Positions 17,056-26,190 are shown, numbered from the stretch's first letter. The stretch: DNA of 61,206 nt from Candidatus Woesearchaeota archaeon (GCA_021736975.1 JAIPET010000006.1:1-61206), one strand, 5' to 3'. Notes: a model not told the origin generated them from the sequence alone. Program-made: numbers and translations.

Positions 17056-17419
17056 ATGGAATCTATTGTGAATAAAATTAATGATAATTTGTTTTTAATA
17101 TTTGCTAAGCAAGGTACAGATAATTTTGGTTTATACAGGATTGAATTTGAAGATAATGAATTAAGCAGTTTTGTGTTTGCTTTCGGTTCTCTTTGGTCTA
17201 ATAAATCAAATTATGGAATTCCTAGGGTTTTAATAAAGAAAGCTGTTTTTGAAATGGAAAAATATTCAAGTCATATTAAAAAAATATTGTTCATATTGCT
17301 TCTTTACAATCTGAAGAGTCTATAAAAAACTTTCTAATATTTATTTAGATAATGACTATGAGTTTATGGGTTTTTATGGAGATTTTTTTAATTATAAAAG
17401 AGTGTTTTGTAATAAATAA
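17056..17419 (+). pseudogene. Frameshifted hypothetical gene
   Basis: The frame opens at ATG 17056 (MESIVNKINDNLFLIFAKQG) behind a TATA box and reads to about 17280. At a run of seven A residues the sense switches frame (continuing NIVHIASLQSEESIKN) and switches again near 17345 (DNDYEFMGFYGDFFNYK) before a stop at 17419. Translated in one frame it stops at 17325 with an unlikely hydrophobic tail. It is probably a decaying gene, although a sequencing error in the homopolymer could explain the first shift. Confidence 0.6.
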
Positions 17420-17424
17420 TTGTT

Positions 17425-18369
17425 TTATGCTAGTCCAAAACTATGTGCTAAGAAGAATATATAGAATGCTACTAGTAGTAATCCTTCCCATTTAGTTATT
17501 TTTTTATCAAGTGTTATGAAAAAATACATTAGTGTTGCTATTACCATTGTTGGTAATCCTATTGTTAACATTGTTGTTGGGACTATTAAATTTCCAAATA
17601 ATGCGGCTATACCCATTACTGCAAAAGAATTAAATATGTTTGATCCTAAAACGTTTCCTATTGCCATTTCTGTTTTTCCCTTTCTTGCTGCACTTATGCT
17701 TACAGCTAGTTCTGGAAGTGATGTTCCAAGGGCTACTACTGTTATTGCTATTATTTCTGTTGCTATGTTGAAAATTTGGGATAGTGAGATTACTGATTCT
17801 ACTGTGAATTTTGCGCCTAGATAAATAAACACAGAACTTAATATTAGTGTTAGAATTGTGTTAAAATGTATTTTTTCTTTTTTGGATTTTTTTTCTTTTT
17901 TGGATTTTTTTGGTTCTTCTGATTGTATTCCATATATTATGTATGTCGCAGTTAATATTATGAACATTATTGCTTCAAATAAAGAAAAATGTCCGTCCCA
18001 TAAAGTTATTAGGAGTAATCCTGCGCTTCCCATCAAAAATGGAAGGTCTATTCCTATTAGATCGTATTTCACTGTTATTTTTTTGGCGATTATAGCTACT
18101 GATCCTAAGACTAAAAATATGTTTGTTATGTTGCTTCCTACAACGTTTCCTATTACTATTTCAGAGTGTCCTGACATTACTGCTATTATGGAGCTTACAA
18201 GTTCTGGCAGGCTTGTTCCTATTGCAACTATTGTAACTCCTATTATGAATTTAGGCATTTTTAGTGCTAAGCCTATTGTTTCCGCTGCATCTGTGAAGAA
18301 ATCTGAAGATTTTACTAGAACTATTATGCTTGTGATGAATATTGTTATCCAAAGGATTGCTTCTAACAT
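17425..18369 (-). CDS. Ca2+/Na+ antiporter, CaCA family (YrbG-like)
   Basis: A 314-residue membrane protein with about ten hydrophobic segments and the two inverted alpha repeats of the cation/Ca2+ exchanger family. Each repeat has the ion-binding signature GTSLPE (IVAIGTSLPEL and VVALGTSLPEL) followed by GNVVGSN or GNVLGSN. A short charged loop (PKKSKKEKKSKKEK) separates the halves. It probably exports Ca2+ in exchange for Na+. The length is typical. Confidence 0.92.
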   Translation of the reverse strand: MLEAILWITIFITSIIVLVKSSDFFTDAAETIGLALKMPKFIIGVTIVAIGTSLPELVSSIIAVMSGHSEIVIGNVVGSNITNIFLVLGSVAIIAKKITVKYDLIGIDLPFLMGSAGLLLITLWDGHFSLFEAIMFIILTATYIIYGIQSEEPKKSKKEKKSKKEKIHFNTILTLILSSVFIYLGAKFTVESVISLSQIFNIATEIIAITVVALGTSLPELAVSISAARKGKTEMAIGNVLGSNIFNSFAVMGIAALFGNLIVPTTMLTIGLPTMVIATLMYFFITLDKKITKWEGLLLVAFYIFFLAHSFGLA

Positions 18370-18548
18370 GTATTATTTCATTTTTTTCTATTTATAACTT
18401 TTTTTATATTTAGTTCGTGGTGTGTTGATTTTTTATCTTATTTATAAAATATGTTTGAGTTATAGCTGCTGGGTGATTTATAAATTATTTTTTTGGAGAA
18501 CTAATTGTAGGTAAATATTATAAATGAATAAATTTTTTTAATATAAAA

Positions 18549-19628
18549 TTGACTGAAATAGATGTTTTCAAAGATGTTGATAAGGAAATTTTTGAGATAG
18601 GTAAGAGGCTAAGACCTTTATTTTATTCTAATCCTGTTAATGAAGAAACTCAAAAAGATTTATTTTTAGAAGGTAAGATTAAAGAACCTGAATTTGAATA
18701 TTTGACTTTTGATAGGGATGAATCTCCTGAATTAATTAAGAAAATGATTTCAAAAGTTAAAATTCCAAGTGGTTTTTTAAAAGATTGTTATAAGAAAAAG
18801 TTGAAATCTTTGTCTATTTTGAATGATATGCTTAAATATAGGGGGAATAAGAAAAAGAGATTTTCTTTTAGTTCTGAACTTTATGGTGTTCCTTCTGATA
18901 ATCTTGTTAAATTGGCAAAACAAATTGTATCTGAGCCTGTAAATTTGGATGGCGAGGATTTTATTGAAATTGATTATTTTGTTAAGGAATTAAGATCTGC
19001 TCTTGTTAGGTTAAGTCTTAGTGAGTGGTCTGTTGAATTGATTGATAAGAAACAGATGATGGTTCATCAGGAGCTCAAAAAAATTTTTGTTGGTAAAAAA
19101 GCTAATTATACTTTAAAAGATGTTCAAAGGCTTGTTATTCATGAAATTGGCTGGCACGTTATTCGTGCTGCTAATGGTTTTAATCAGCCTTTAAAATTAT
19201 TTGTTAGTGGTTTTCCTGATTATATTTTGACTGAAGAAGGCGGCGCTCTTTTTTTAGAGAAAAAATTTGGTTTGCTTGAGGATAGTATGTTAAGAATGTA
19301 TGCTGGGAGAGTTTTAGCAGTTCATTTTTATTATAAAAAATATGGTTTTAGAAAAGTTTTTGAGTTGCTTAAAGGTTATGGTTTTGGTGATGAGTCTTCT
19401 TGGGAATTAACGCTTCGGGTTTTTAGAGGTGGCGGTTTAGGTAAGGATTATTTGTATCTTAAGGGTTTGCTTGAGTTTGAAAGGGTTGCTGATTTAGTTG
19501 ATGATTTTTCAATTTTTTATACGGGTAAAATTGGGATTGGTGATTTGGAGTTGGTTAAGGTTTTGCTTGATAAAAAAATCATTAGACAACCTTTTATTTT
19601 GCCTGAATTTATTAAAGATTTAAAATGA
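18549..19628 (+). CDS. DUF1704 (MATCAP-like) putative metalloprotease
   Basis: A 359-residue protein with the zinc-protease core HEIGWHVIRAANG (HEXXH-like, H at about 197 and 202) and the downstream conserved TEEGGALFLE (about 225-235), the signature of the DUF1704 family, related to tyrosine carboxypeptidase MATCAP proteins. The native substrate in archaea is unknown. The start is a TTG at 18549; the TATA box near 18517 predicts transcription there and no ATG is available. It shares an ATGA overlap with the next, nonsense-interrupted gene. Confidence 0.75.
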   Translation: MTEIDVFKDVDKEIFEIGKRLRPLFYSNPVNEETQKDLFLEGKIKEPEFEYLTFDRDESPELIKKMISKVKIPSGFLKDCYKKKLKSLSILNDMLKYRGNKKKRFSFSSELYGVPSDNLVKLAKQIVSEPVNLDGEDFIEIDYFVKELRSALVRLSLSEWSVELIDKKQMMVHQELKKIFVGKKANYTLKDVQRLVIHEIGWHVIRAANGFNQPLKLFVSGFPDYILTEEGGALFLEKKFGLLEDSMLRMYAGRVLAVHFYYKKYGFRKVFELLKGYGFGDESSWELTLRVFRGGGLGKDYLYLKGLLEFERVADLVDDFSIFYTGKIGIGDLELVKVLLDKKIIRQPFILPEFIKDLK

Positions 19629-20368
19629 TAAAAAAAGATTTCCCTTGGTATTCTTGGAATGCTGTTTCTATGTAAGAAAAAATATGTATATCTATTATTG
19701 AAGAAATTATTGATCTTGTTAAGATTTCATTTAAAGATTGTCTTGTTTCTTTTTATTTAAAGGGTAGTTTTACTAGAAGAGAGATGAATGAATATAGTGA
19801 TTTAGATTTTGTTATGGTTGTTAAAGAAAATAAAGATATTAAAAAAGTAGTTGAATTTAATAAAATTTATAGTGATAAGTATAGGGTTAAAATTAATATT
19901 TCTTCTTTTTCTTTATGGGAATTAGAAAATAATTTAAGGTTTAAGCAAGGTACTTTGAAAGCAAAACCTGATATTTTTTTATATCATGTAGAAAAATGTG
20001 TTTTATTATTAGGTGAACCATTAAATTCTAATAAATATCCAAAACGAACTTTTAACAGATTGCTTTATGCTAGAATAAAGACGTTTCCTGATGTTTTCTT
20101 TCCTAATTATAAAGAGAACAAACTTGGTTTTTCAGATATTGCAAAACAAGTTTTTTGGCTTGCTGAGCTTGATTTATTAAATCAAGGAAAAGAAATGCCT
20201 AGTTCTTGGAAAGAAATTATTACTTATTTTTCAAAAGATCATGTTGTTAATTTAGCTTATAGTTCTAGAATAAGAAAATTTTCTGAAAATGATAAAAAAA
20301 TATTCTTTGACAAATTAGATCAGTATTTAGATGATTTAAAAAAATATATTTTACTTCATGATTTTTGA
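19625..20368 (+). pseudogene. Nucleotidyltransferase gene interrupted by one in-frame TAA
   Basis: ATG at 19625 overlaps the stop of the preceding gene (ATGA). The frame reads MIKKDFPWYSWNAVSM, then TAA at 19673-19675, then continues intact in the same frame to 20368. The catalytic nucleotidyltransferase motif KGSFTRRE...YSDLDF begins upstream of the next possible ATG (19784), so re-initiation there would lose the GS motif. Alignment with the intact relative at 47438-48190 (RFWNDWELKSSKED) puts the TAA opposite a lysine, consistent with a single AAA or AAG to TAA change. The remainder has no further damage, so the event is recent, or the stop is read through. Confidence 0.78.
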
Positions 20369-20375
20369 AAGTAGT

Positions 20376-22511
20376 TTAGACAATCTCCGAGTGATGTTCG
20401 TGTTTTCTTATGTGGATTATGTTTTCAACAAAGCTTTGCATTTTTGGTTCGTGACTTACTATGATTGTTTGTTTGCAGTTTAGTGCTTCTAGTACGTCTC
20501 TTACTTTGTCTAGTTGTTCTGTTGAGAATCCGTCTGTTGGTTCGTCTAAAATTATTATGTCTTTTGTTTTTATTTGTCCTACATAATCATTTATTGTTTT
20601 GTTTAGTGCTAATCTGTATGCTAGTGCTACGGCTGTTTTTTCTCCTCCTGATAAGTTATCTATTGTTGTGTCGTATCCGTTTTGTATTATGCTTGGGGCA
20701 AATGTTTCGTCTAGTCCTGCTTGCAATGTTTCGTCTTCTATTAAGATGTTGAACCATTCTTTAAATCTTTGATCAAATTCATTATGGATTGTGGAAAAGA
20801 CAGTTTTTTCTATTATGTCTACTGTGTTGATGAATTGTTTACTCATCCAGTTTTCTGTGATTTTTTTATTTTGTATTTCTTTTTGTTTTTCTTCTTTCTT
20901 TTTTAGTTCTTCTTCTATGTTTTGTATTTCTTTATCTGTGTCTTTTAGTTTTTGTTTTGTTTCTGCATTTTTAATTTCGTATTGTCTTGTTATTTTTGTA
21001 TTTTTTTCATATTGTTTTTTTATTATGTTTAATTCCTCTTCATTTGTTGTTTTTTCTTTAAGTTGTTTGTTTAGTTCTTGTTTTATTTCTTCTTTTGATT
21101 GTTGTTTTTGTTTGTAATTTTTTGTTTTTTCTTTATATTCTGTTATTTGGTTTTCTAGTAATTTTATTCTTTGAATGTTTTTTTCATAGTTTTTTATTTT
21201 TAATTCTGTTATTTGAATATTATTTTTTTCTTCTTGTAATTTTTTTGTTTTTTTCTTCAGTATTTCTATGTTTGTTGTCGCTTTTTCTATTAAATTTTCA
21301 TATTTTATTATTTTTTCTTGTTCTTCATTTATTTTATTTTTTTCATCTTGTTCTACATGTTTTTTATGTTCTTCTGTTACTGGTTGTTTACATGTAGGGC
21401 AGTTTTCTAGTGAATCTATTTTCGATATTAATTCTTGTGCACTTTGTATTTTTGATTGAGAAATCGCTTTTTTGTTTCTTGCTAAGTTTAGTTTTTCTTC
21501 TGTTTCTTTTTGTTTGTTTTCGTATAGTTGTATTTCTTTTTCTATAGTTTCTGCATTTTTATTTTTTTGTATTTCTATATTTTTATCTGAATTTGTTTCG
21601 ATTAATTGTTTACTTTCGCTGGATTCGTTTTCTTTTTTTATTTCAAGAATTTCATCTTCATATCTTTTTATTGTGTTGTTTATTTGTTCGATGTTTTCTA
21701 TTATATTTTTTATTTCTGTTTCTATTAATTTTATTTTATTTTTTATTTCTGCTAATTCTTTTTCTTTATCTAGGATTTTTTCGATTTGTTCTTTTTGTTT
21801 ATTTTCTTTTTCTTTAGCTTCTTTGATTTGTGTTTCTAAAATTTTTATTTCTTTTTCAAATATTTCTTTTTCTTTTATGATTTGTTTTTTTGATTCTTTT
21901 AAGCCATCTATTCCTTCTATTAACCAAGCAGAATTTTTTATTTCACTTCTAAGATTTTTTGTGTAATTACTTGCATTTTCTTTTATTCTTTTGTATTTGT
22001 CTATTTCAAAGAGTTTTCTTATTTTTTCTAATCTTTCATCAGGTGATTCAAATAGGATTTGTTTCATTTCTTCTTGAGGGGTGTATACTGTGTATCTATA
22101 TATTAATGATTTTGATTTTGTTAATAGTTCTTCAGGATATCCTAGTAATTCTAATATTTTGGATTTTAGTTCTATTGCAGTCATTTCTTTTTTTTCTTCT
22201 CCTATTTGAATGTGGCCTGATTCTTGAGCTATTGTGTTGCTTGTTCTTTTTAGATTTCTTTTTATTATTACTTCTTTATTGTCTATTTGCATTTGCATTG
22301 TTACAGAGCCTTCTTTTTCTCCATGTCTAAGTAATGTTGATCCTGTAATGTGACCTCTTATTAATCCGAATAGTGCAAACTCTATTGATAATAGAATTGT
22401 TGTTTTTCCTGCGCCTATATCTCCTGATAAAAGAGTTGATCCTTCTTTGAAGTTTATTTCTAATTCTTTGTAAGATCTTATGTTTTTCAGAATAACTTTT
22501 TTTAAGAGCAT
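20376..22511 (-). CDS. rad50: Rad50-like SMC-family ATPase
   Basis: A 711-residue protein with Walker A GDIGAGKTT (30-38), a Q-loop region, two long coiled-coil arms around a zinc hook CPTC (about 370), signature LSGGEKTA (about 620) and Walker B IIILDEPTDG followed by the D-loop and SHE motif. This is the Rad50 architecture; the coiled coils are short. Rad50 works with the Mre11 nuclease in DNA double-strand-break processing, but no Mre11 gene lies in this window. The next gene upstream on the same strand is unrelated. Confidence 0.88.
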   Translation of the reverse strand: MLLKKVILKNIRSYKELEINFKEGSTLLSGDIGAGKTTILLSIEFALFGLIRGHITGSTLLRHGEKEGSVTMQMQIDNKEVIIKRNLKRTSNTIAQESGHIQIGEEKKEMTAIELKSKILELLGYPEELLTKSKSLIYRYTVYTPQEEMKQILFESPDERLEKIRKLFEIDKYKRIKENASNYTKNLRSEIKNSAWLIEGIDGLKESKKQIIKEKEIFEKEIKILETQIKEAKEKENKQKEQIEKILDKEKELAEIKNKIKLIETEIKNIIENIEQINNTIKRYEDEILEIKKENESSESKQLIETNSDKNIEIQKNKNAETIEKEIQLYENKQKETEEKLNLARNKKAISQSKIQSAQELISKIDSLENCPTCKQPVTEEHKKHVEQDEKNKINEEQEKIIKYENLIEKATTNIEILKKKTKKLQEEKNNIQITELKIKNYEKNIQRIKLLENQITEYKEKTKNYKQKQQSKEEIKQELNKQLKEKTTNEEELNIIKKQYEKNTKITRQYEIKNAETKQKLKDTDKEIQNIEEELKKKEEKQKEIQNKKITENWMSKQFINTVDIIEKTVFSTIHNEFDQRFKEWFNILIEDETLQAGLDETFAPSIIQNGYDTTIDNLSGGEKTAVALAYRLALNKTINDYVGQIKTKDIIILDEPTDGFSTEQLDKVRDVLEALNCKQTIIVSHEPKMQSFVENIIHIRKHEHHSEIV

Positions 22512-22540
22512 ATTTATATGGAAGAAAGAATTTGTTTATA

Positions 22541-23713
22541 TTATTTGCCTTGAAAATTAAGAGGTGTAATTACATATGCTGGTCCAAATGAATATATTCT
22601 TTGTTGGCTGTACATATTGGAATTATTTATGTTTTTAATTATGTTGTTAAAATTTAGGTTATTTGCTAAATTTTCAATTCCTTTGTTTGTATATTGGGTT
22701 GTTTTGTCTTTGAGTTTAGTTATTTTATTTGTGATTGGTTCAAGTTTTTGGTCTATTTGTGTTAAAATTATTTGTAAATCTGTATTTAAACTAAGTTGTC
22801 TTGCAAACTCTATTGCTCCTGTGGTTGCAACAACGGGAATTGTGCTTAAAGTTACTGCTTTAGAAGGCGATATTGTGTAGTTTCCTGATTTTCTGTATAT
22901 TATGTGTCGGCTGGCAGTTTCTAATAATTTTATTGATAATGCGTCTTGAAATGATTGCCAATAAGGTCTTCCTGTTGCTATTTGAATTGAAGGGCCTAAT
23001 TGCAGTCCTGCAGTTAAAAAACTCATAGGATAAGATAAATATATGTCTGCTTTTATCAATTCGTCCCTTGGTGTTCTTGTTATTTTTGATATTGTTTCTA
23101 ATTGTTTTTGAAAAATTTCTCCACCTACTGATAATGCGAAAGCATATGCTGCTAGTTTGTGATGTACATTTCTTGCATCTCTTAATTCAGGCGGTAATTT
23201 TTCTTTAGGTATTCTCGCCATATTAGATAATTTTGTTCTTAACCATTCATTTTTTATTCCGTATTCTGGTTTACTTAATTCTTTAAAAGCATCTTTTTTT
23301 GCTTCTTCTTTAATAGGGTCGTATTTTTTTGTTAAATTTACTTCTAGTAAATATTTTTTTGCGATTTCTAGTTCTTCTATGGTTCTTTCTAACTTTGTTT
23401 TCCACAGGTTTACAGGATTTAATTTATTTATTACTTTTAAAGATGTTTGAACTCCAGAGTATATTTTTTCTGCAGTTTTAACTTGCAATTTATTTTGATA
23501 ATCTTTATCATCATATAAATATAAAAATTCTGAAACAGTATATGCTTTTGAAAGAAGATTTGTTTTTACTTTTTCTTTAATTGATATTTTTTTTTCATCA
23601 CTATTTTTATTTTCTAAAGTTATATTAGGATTTTCTAAAGTTTCAACTATTTTTGTTAAATTATCTGGCGAATTATTCATCATAATTGATTTTGCTATTG
23701 ACATATCATACAT
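22541..23713 (-). CDS. Hypothetical protein
   Basis: A 390-residue protein not recognised. The first half is charged and helical; the middle (residues about 190-290) contains small-residue-rich helices (AAYAFALSVGGEIF, SYPMSFLTAGLQLGPS) that could be amphipathic or membrane-associated; the end is Asn-rich. It is 29 bases upstream of the Rad50 gene on the same strand and may share its transcript. Codon use matches its neighbours. Confidence 0.6.
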   Translation of the reverse strand: MYDMSIAKSIMMNNSPDNLTKIVETLENPNITLENKNSDEKKISIKEKVKTNLLSKAYTVSEFLYLYDDKDYQNKLQVKTAEKIYSGVQTSLKVINKLNPVNLWKTKLERTIEELEIAKKYLLEVNLTKKYDPIKEEAKKDAFKELSKPEYGIKNEWLRTKLSNMARIPKEKLPPELRDARNVHHKLAAYAFALSVGGEIFQKQLETISKITRTPRDELIKADIYLSYPMSFLTAGLQLGPSIQIATGRPYWQSFQDALSIKLLETASRHIIYRKSGNYTISPSKAVTLSTIPVVATTGAIEFARQLSLNTDLQIILTQIDQKLEPITNKITKLKDKTTQYTNKGIENLANNLNFNNIIKNINNSNMYSQQRIYSFGPAYVITPLNFQGK

Positions 23714-23817
23714 ATCTTTGAAAGTATTACTTTACTTTTAAATTTTTTGTAATGACCTAGAAAAAAGTTGTTTTTTTTTACATATAATTTATAAATATAC
23801 ACATATATTTTGGAGTA

Positions 23818-24258
23818 ATGGTTGTTGATAAATCACTAATAGTTTCATGTATAAATAAAGAATGTTCTAAATATAAAAAACATCTAAGAGGTAATGTGAT
23901 AAAATTTGGTAAGCAAAAAAATGGTGTGCCTAGATTCAAGTGTGTAATGTGTGGAAAAACGTTCACAAAAACTAATAAAATAAGAAAGAATATGAAGATA
24001 AGTAAAGAAGAATTTGTCAACATATGCAGATTAATGGCTCGAAAAATGAGTTTTAGAAAAATTTCGCAAAAAACAGGTAAACATCTTGATACAATAAGAG
24101 GTGTTGCTGATAGGATAGCTAATAATTATAGAAAAATGAAAAATTACTTCAAAGAAGATCTAAAAATGGAAGATCATGAAGTAGAAAGTATGTGGGATCA
24201 TATTAAAAAGAAGAAAAAAATAAAAGAGGATGGTGTTGAAAACAGTGAAAAGCTTTAA
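23818..24258 (+). CDS. Zinc-ribbon/HTH protein resembling the N-terminal part of IS1-type transposases
   Basis: A 146-residue protein: zinc ribbon with C-x4-C and C-x2-C (CINKEC, then CVMCGKTF), a helix-turn-helix region (RKMSFRKISQKTGKHLDTI), and a C-terminal KMEDHEVESMWDHIKKKKK that resembles the beginning of the IS1 DDE domain ('DEmW...kkK'). The catalytic domain is missing, so it is either a truncated transposase or a domesticated DNA-binding protein. GGAG lies before the ATG and a TATA box at about 23782. It sits just upstream of tRNA-Gln. No terminal inverted repeats were found. Confidence 0.62.
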   Translation: MVVDKSLIVSCINKECSKYKKHLRGNVIKFGKQKNGVPRFKCVMCGKTFTKTNKIRKNMKISKEEFVNICRLMARKMSFRKISQKTGKHLDTIRGVADRIANNYRKMKNYFKEDLKMEDHEVESMWDHIKKKKKIKEDGVENSEKL

Positions 24259-24302
24259 AAAGCAAATAAGTCTCCAATATTAAATTAAATGAATTGACAT
24301 TC

Positions 24303-24419
24303 AGCCCCGTAGTGTAGCGGCCAATCATCCTGGCCTTTGGCAACGCAAGAGAATCTTGTTGGTTCTCAACGAGACGTTGAAGAAAGCCAGGGACCTCGGT
24401 TCAAATCCGGGCGGGGCTA
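24303..24419 (+). tRNA. tRNA-Gln (anticodon TTG) with a 44-base intron
   Basis: Acceptor AGCCCCG pairs with CGGGGCT and the discriminator is A (24419). The anticodon stem is CTGGC/GCCAG with loop C-T-TTG-G-A; the anticodon is 24337-24339. The intron (24341-24384) follows position 37, the usual archaeal site, and its ends form a CAACG/CGTTG helix compatible with a bulge-helix-bulge splice motif. The T arm is CTCGG TTCAAAT CCGGG. A TATA-like CTTTAAAAAG lies at about 24252-24261. The last 12 bases are repeated four times downstream as integration scars. Confidence 0.93.
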
Positions 24420-24501
24420 GTTTTTTAAAAATTTTCACAGTTATTTTATCCTTCATAATTTAATTTCTTTTTTTAAAGTATGAACAATATATTTCGTTCA
24501 A

Positions 24502-25005
24502 CTAATCGTTTTTAATTAGTTCTTCTGTTTTATTAATGAAATCAAGTACTTTATCTTCGTAGAATTCTATTTTTTTATTGCTAAATTTTAGATTTGTTGA
24601 ATAACTTGCATCATGTCTCTCTTCTTTTAAGTTAGTATATAATTCTGCGTCTTCTTTACTTATTGATAGATCATTAAGGAGATTTGCTTCTTCTTTTGTG
24701 ATTTTGTATTCTTTAATAAGAATTAGTATAGTTGCATAGTGGTTTTTTGATGAATATTTTTTGTTTGTTATTAATGCAAGTGCGCAATGATATAGTGAAT
24801 AATATAATGTAACAATTAACCAATCATTGAATTTTGATTTAGATTTGTTCAATTGATAAAATTCTAGATTGTGTTTTGCTTTTTTTATATGTGAATCTAC
24901 TAATTCTTCATTTTTGGCAATTTTCTTTATTTGTTTTTTTGTTAAGAAAAAATTTAATTCTTTTTCTAAGTATTTTTGATCTGCAAATAATTTTTCAATA
25001 TTCAT
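24502..25005 (-). CDS. HEPN-domain protein (toxin of a MNT-HEPN pair)
   Basis: A 167-residue all-helical protein matching the HEPN pattern: DSHIKKAKHNLEFYQLNK, 'VTLYYSLYHCALAL', and a later KEERHDASYST containing the conserved Arg. HEPN proteins of such pairs are usually RNases that are silenced by adenylylation by the partner nucleotidyltransferase. The ATG overlaps the upstream partner gene by 11 bases and is preceded by GAGGT. The pair is the only content of integrated unit 1. Confidence 0.78.
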   Translation of the reverse strand: MNIEKLFADQKYLEKELNFFLTKKQIKKIAKNEELVDSHIKKAKHNLEFYQLNKSKSKFNDWLIVTLYYSLYHCALALITNKKYSSKNHYATILILIKEYKITKEEANLLNDLSISKEDAELYTNLKEERHDASYSTNLKFSNKKIEFYEDKVLDFINKTEELIKND

Positions 25006-25567
25006 TTAGTTCTACCTCATAAAAATTTTGTTCTTTATAGATTGGAAAACCTGTTTTTCTTGCTTGTATAATTATGTGATCTTTATTTTCAACAAATTGT
25101 TTGATTGTGCATTGAAATATTGAAATCGGATATTTCGATGTTAGTTTTGCTTCTTTTTTGTGATTTTCAAGATTTATTTTTTCATTTGAGACGATTAATA
25201 AATCAATATCGCTTCCCTTTTGTTCTTCTTTTATAGAAGCTGAGCCAAAAAGAGCTATAGTGAATATTTCTTGAGGAATTTCTTTTAGGAAATTTAATAA
25301 GGGATTTTTCACTCCTATGTTTAGATTATTAAATTTTTGTATTGCAATTTCGGAAAAACGCAAAGCAAATATTTTTTTGTTTTTAATGCCGTAGAATGTA
25401 TTTGATTTAGTTTTTTCCTCTGATAATGTTTTATCTCTAAGCAATTTTTTTAATGCATTTTGTAAAGAACTGTGTGATAATTCAGAATGTTCTTTGATTT
25501 GATTGTAATATGGTTTTTTTTCTTTTAATTCAAAAAATACGGTAAATACTTTATCTTCAGCTCTCAT
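24995..25567 (-). CDS. MNT-type nucleotidyltransferase with N-terminal HTH (antitoxin of a MNT-HEPN pair)
   Basis: A 190-residue protein: an N-terminal winged HTH (YNQIKEHSELSHSSLQNALK, about residues 19-40) and a minimal nucleotidyltransferase core IALFGSASIKEEQKGSDIDL with the G-S-x(n)-D-x-D triad. It likely adenylylates the HEPN partner and represses its own promoter through the HTH. The minus-strand TATA at 25589-25599 predicts a leaderless start at the ATG; palindromic operators lie just upstream of it. Confidence 0.85.
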   Translation of the reverse strand: MRAEDKVFTVFFELKEKKPYYNQIKEHSELSHSSLQNALKKLLRDKTLSEEKTKSNTFYGIKNKKIFALRFSEIAIQKFNNLNIGVKNPLLNFLKEIPQEIFTIALFGSASIKEEQKGSDIDLLIVSNEKINLENHKKEAKLTSKYPISIFQCTIKQFVENKDHIIIQARKTGFPIYKEQNFYEVELNEY

Positions 25568-25600
25568 TTGTTTCTTGTACTTTGTTGTTATTTATATAGT

Positions 25601-25637
25601 TTACCATTTTATGGTTAGATATTACCATTATTTGGTA
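25601..25637. promoter_or_regulatory. Paired palindromic operators upstream of the unit 1 MNT-HEPN operon
   Basis: TTACCATTTTATGGTTA (25601-25617) and TACCATTATTTGGTA (25623-25637) are two adjacent palindromes with the half-site TTACCA, immediately upstream of the TATA box (25589-25599). The position suits autoregulation by the HTH of the MNT protein (inference). Confidence 0.65.
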
Positions 25638-25714
25638 TTCTTCTGATTAGTATGTTTTAATAAAGATATCAAAATAGTACTGAAAATTTAGTAATTTTGT
25701 ATTCAACATACTAT

Positions 25715-25759
25715 TTCCTTCCTTTTGACATCATTGTCTGTGTTCCCGGGAGGGGCTAT
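25715..25759. repeat. Attachment-site copy 2 (right end of unit 1)
   Basis: The tRNA-Gln 3' terminus recurs as CCGGGAGGGGCTA at 25746-25758. The 45 bases 25715-25759 match 26822-26866 at 36 of 45 positions, including the block CTTTTGACAT before the core. This is therefore more than a chance GC-rich word and marks related right ends. Confidence 0.75.
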
Positions 25760-25794
25760 TTAATTCTTGATGTTCAAGATAATTGTTGTTATGT

Positions 25795-26190
25795 TTACTC
25801 TGTGAATTCTTCAATTAGTTCTTTTAGGTTAGTAATTATTTGTTGTGCTTCTTCTGTGTTTACTTCTTGGCCATAATAGTTTATTCCATTTCTTATTTTT
25901 CTTAACTTGTCAAATTCATCTCCTTGTCGTGATTTTTTCAGTATCTCTTTTAGGAATGCTGTGTAGCATTCATGTTTGTATATTTTGTATCCTCTTTCTA
26001 ATGCGTTTGCTTCAAGTAGTTCTCTTAGTGCATCATAAAGAAGAGTTATTTTTGCTATGCTGTGTTCTTTTGGAAGATAGTCTGCTGAAATCATTTTTTG
26101 TTTTGCTATATTTTTTATTGATTGTATTTTGTTTTTATCAATTGACACTTCTTTTACGATATTTTGTTTTTTACATTCTTTGAAATCCAT
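25795..26190 (-). CDS. HEPN-like protein of the second MNT-HEPN pair
   Basis: A 131-residue helical protein with a C-terminal 'DKLRKIRNGINYYGQEV' motif typical of HEPN proteins whose active loop is RNGxxY. It would be the RNase/toxin partner of the adjoining nucleotidyltransferase. The start ATG at 26190 forms TAATG with the upstream stop; GGAGG at 26200-26204 supports it. An in-frame TTG at 26196 is less likely. Confidence 0.72.
   Translation of the reverse strand: MDFKECKKQNIVKEVSIDKNKIQSIKNIAKQKMISADYLPKEHSIAKITLLYDALRELLEANALERGYKIYKHECYTAFLKEILKKSRQGDEFDKLRKIRNGINYYGQEVNTEEAQQIITNLKELIEEFTE

Larger units (their letters stand above)
24420..25758. mobile_element. Integrated unit 1: minimal MNT-HEPN cassette flanked by tRNA-Gln attachment sequence
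   Basis: A 1.3-kb segment bounded on the left by the intact tRNA-Gln 3' end and on the right by a copy of it (CCGGGAGGGGCTA). It contains only a nucleotidyltransferase-HEPN pair. Its right-end 45 bases resemble those of unit 2. No recombinase is present, so movement would need an enzyme in trans. Confidence 0.6.

Noticed and set aside
19673-19675. Alternative genetic code with TAA as sense
   Set aside because: All other genes use TAA as a normal stop, so recoding is limited at most to this site.
19784-20368. Nucleotidyltransferase starting at the ATG at 19784
   Set aside because: This start lies inside the catalytic motif and loses the essential GS; the true frame begins at 19625 and is interrupted by TAA.
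20465-22330. Several plus-strand frames rich in F, L, C opposite Rad50
   Set aside because: They are antisense shadows of the lysine- and glutamate-rich coiled coil.
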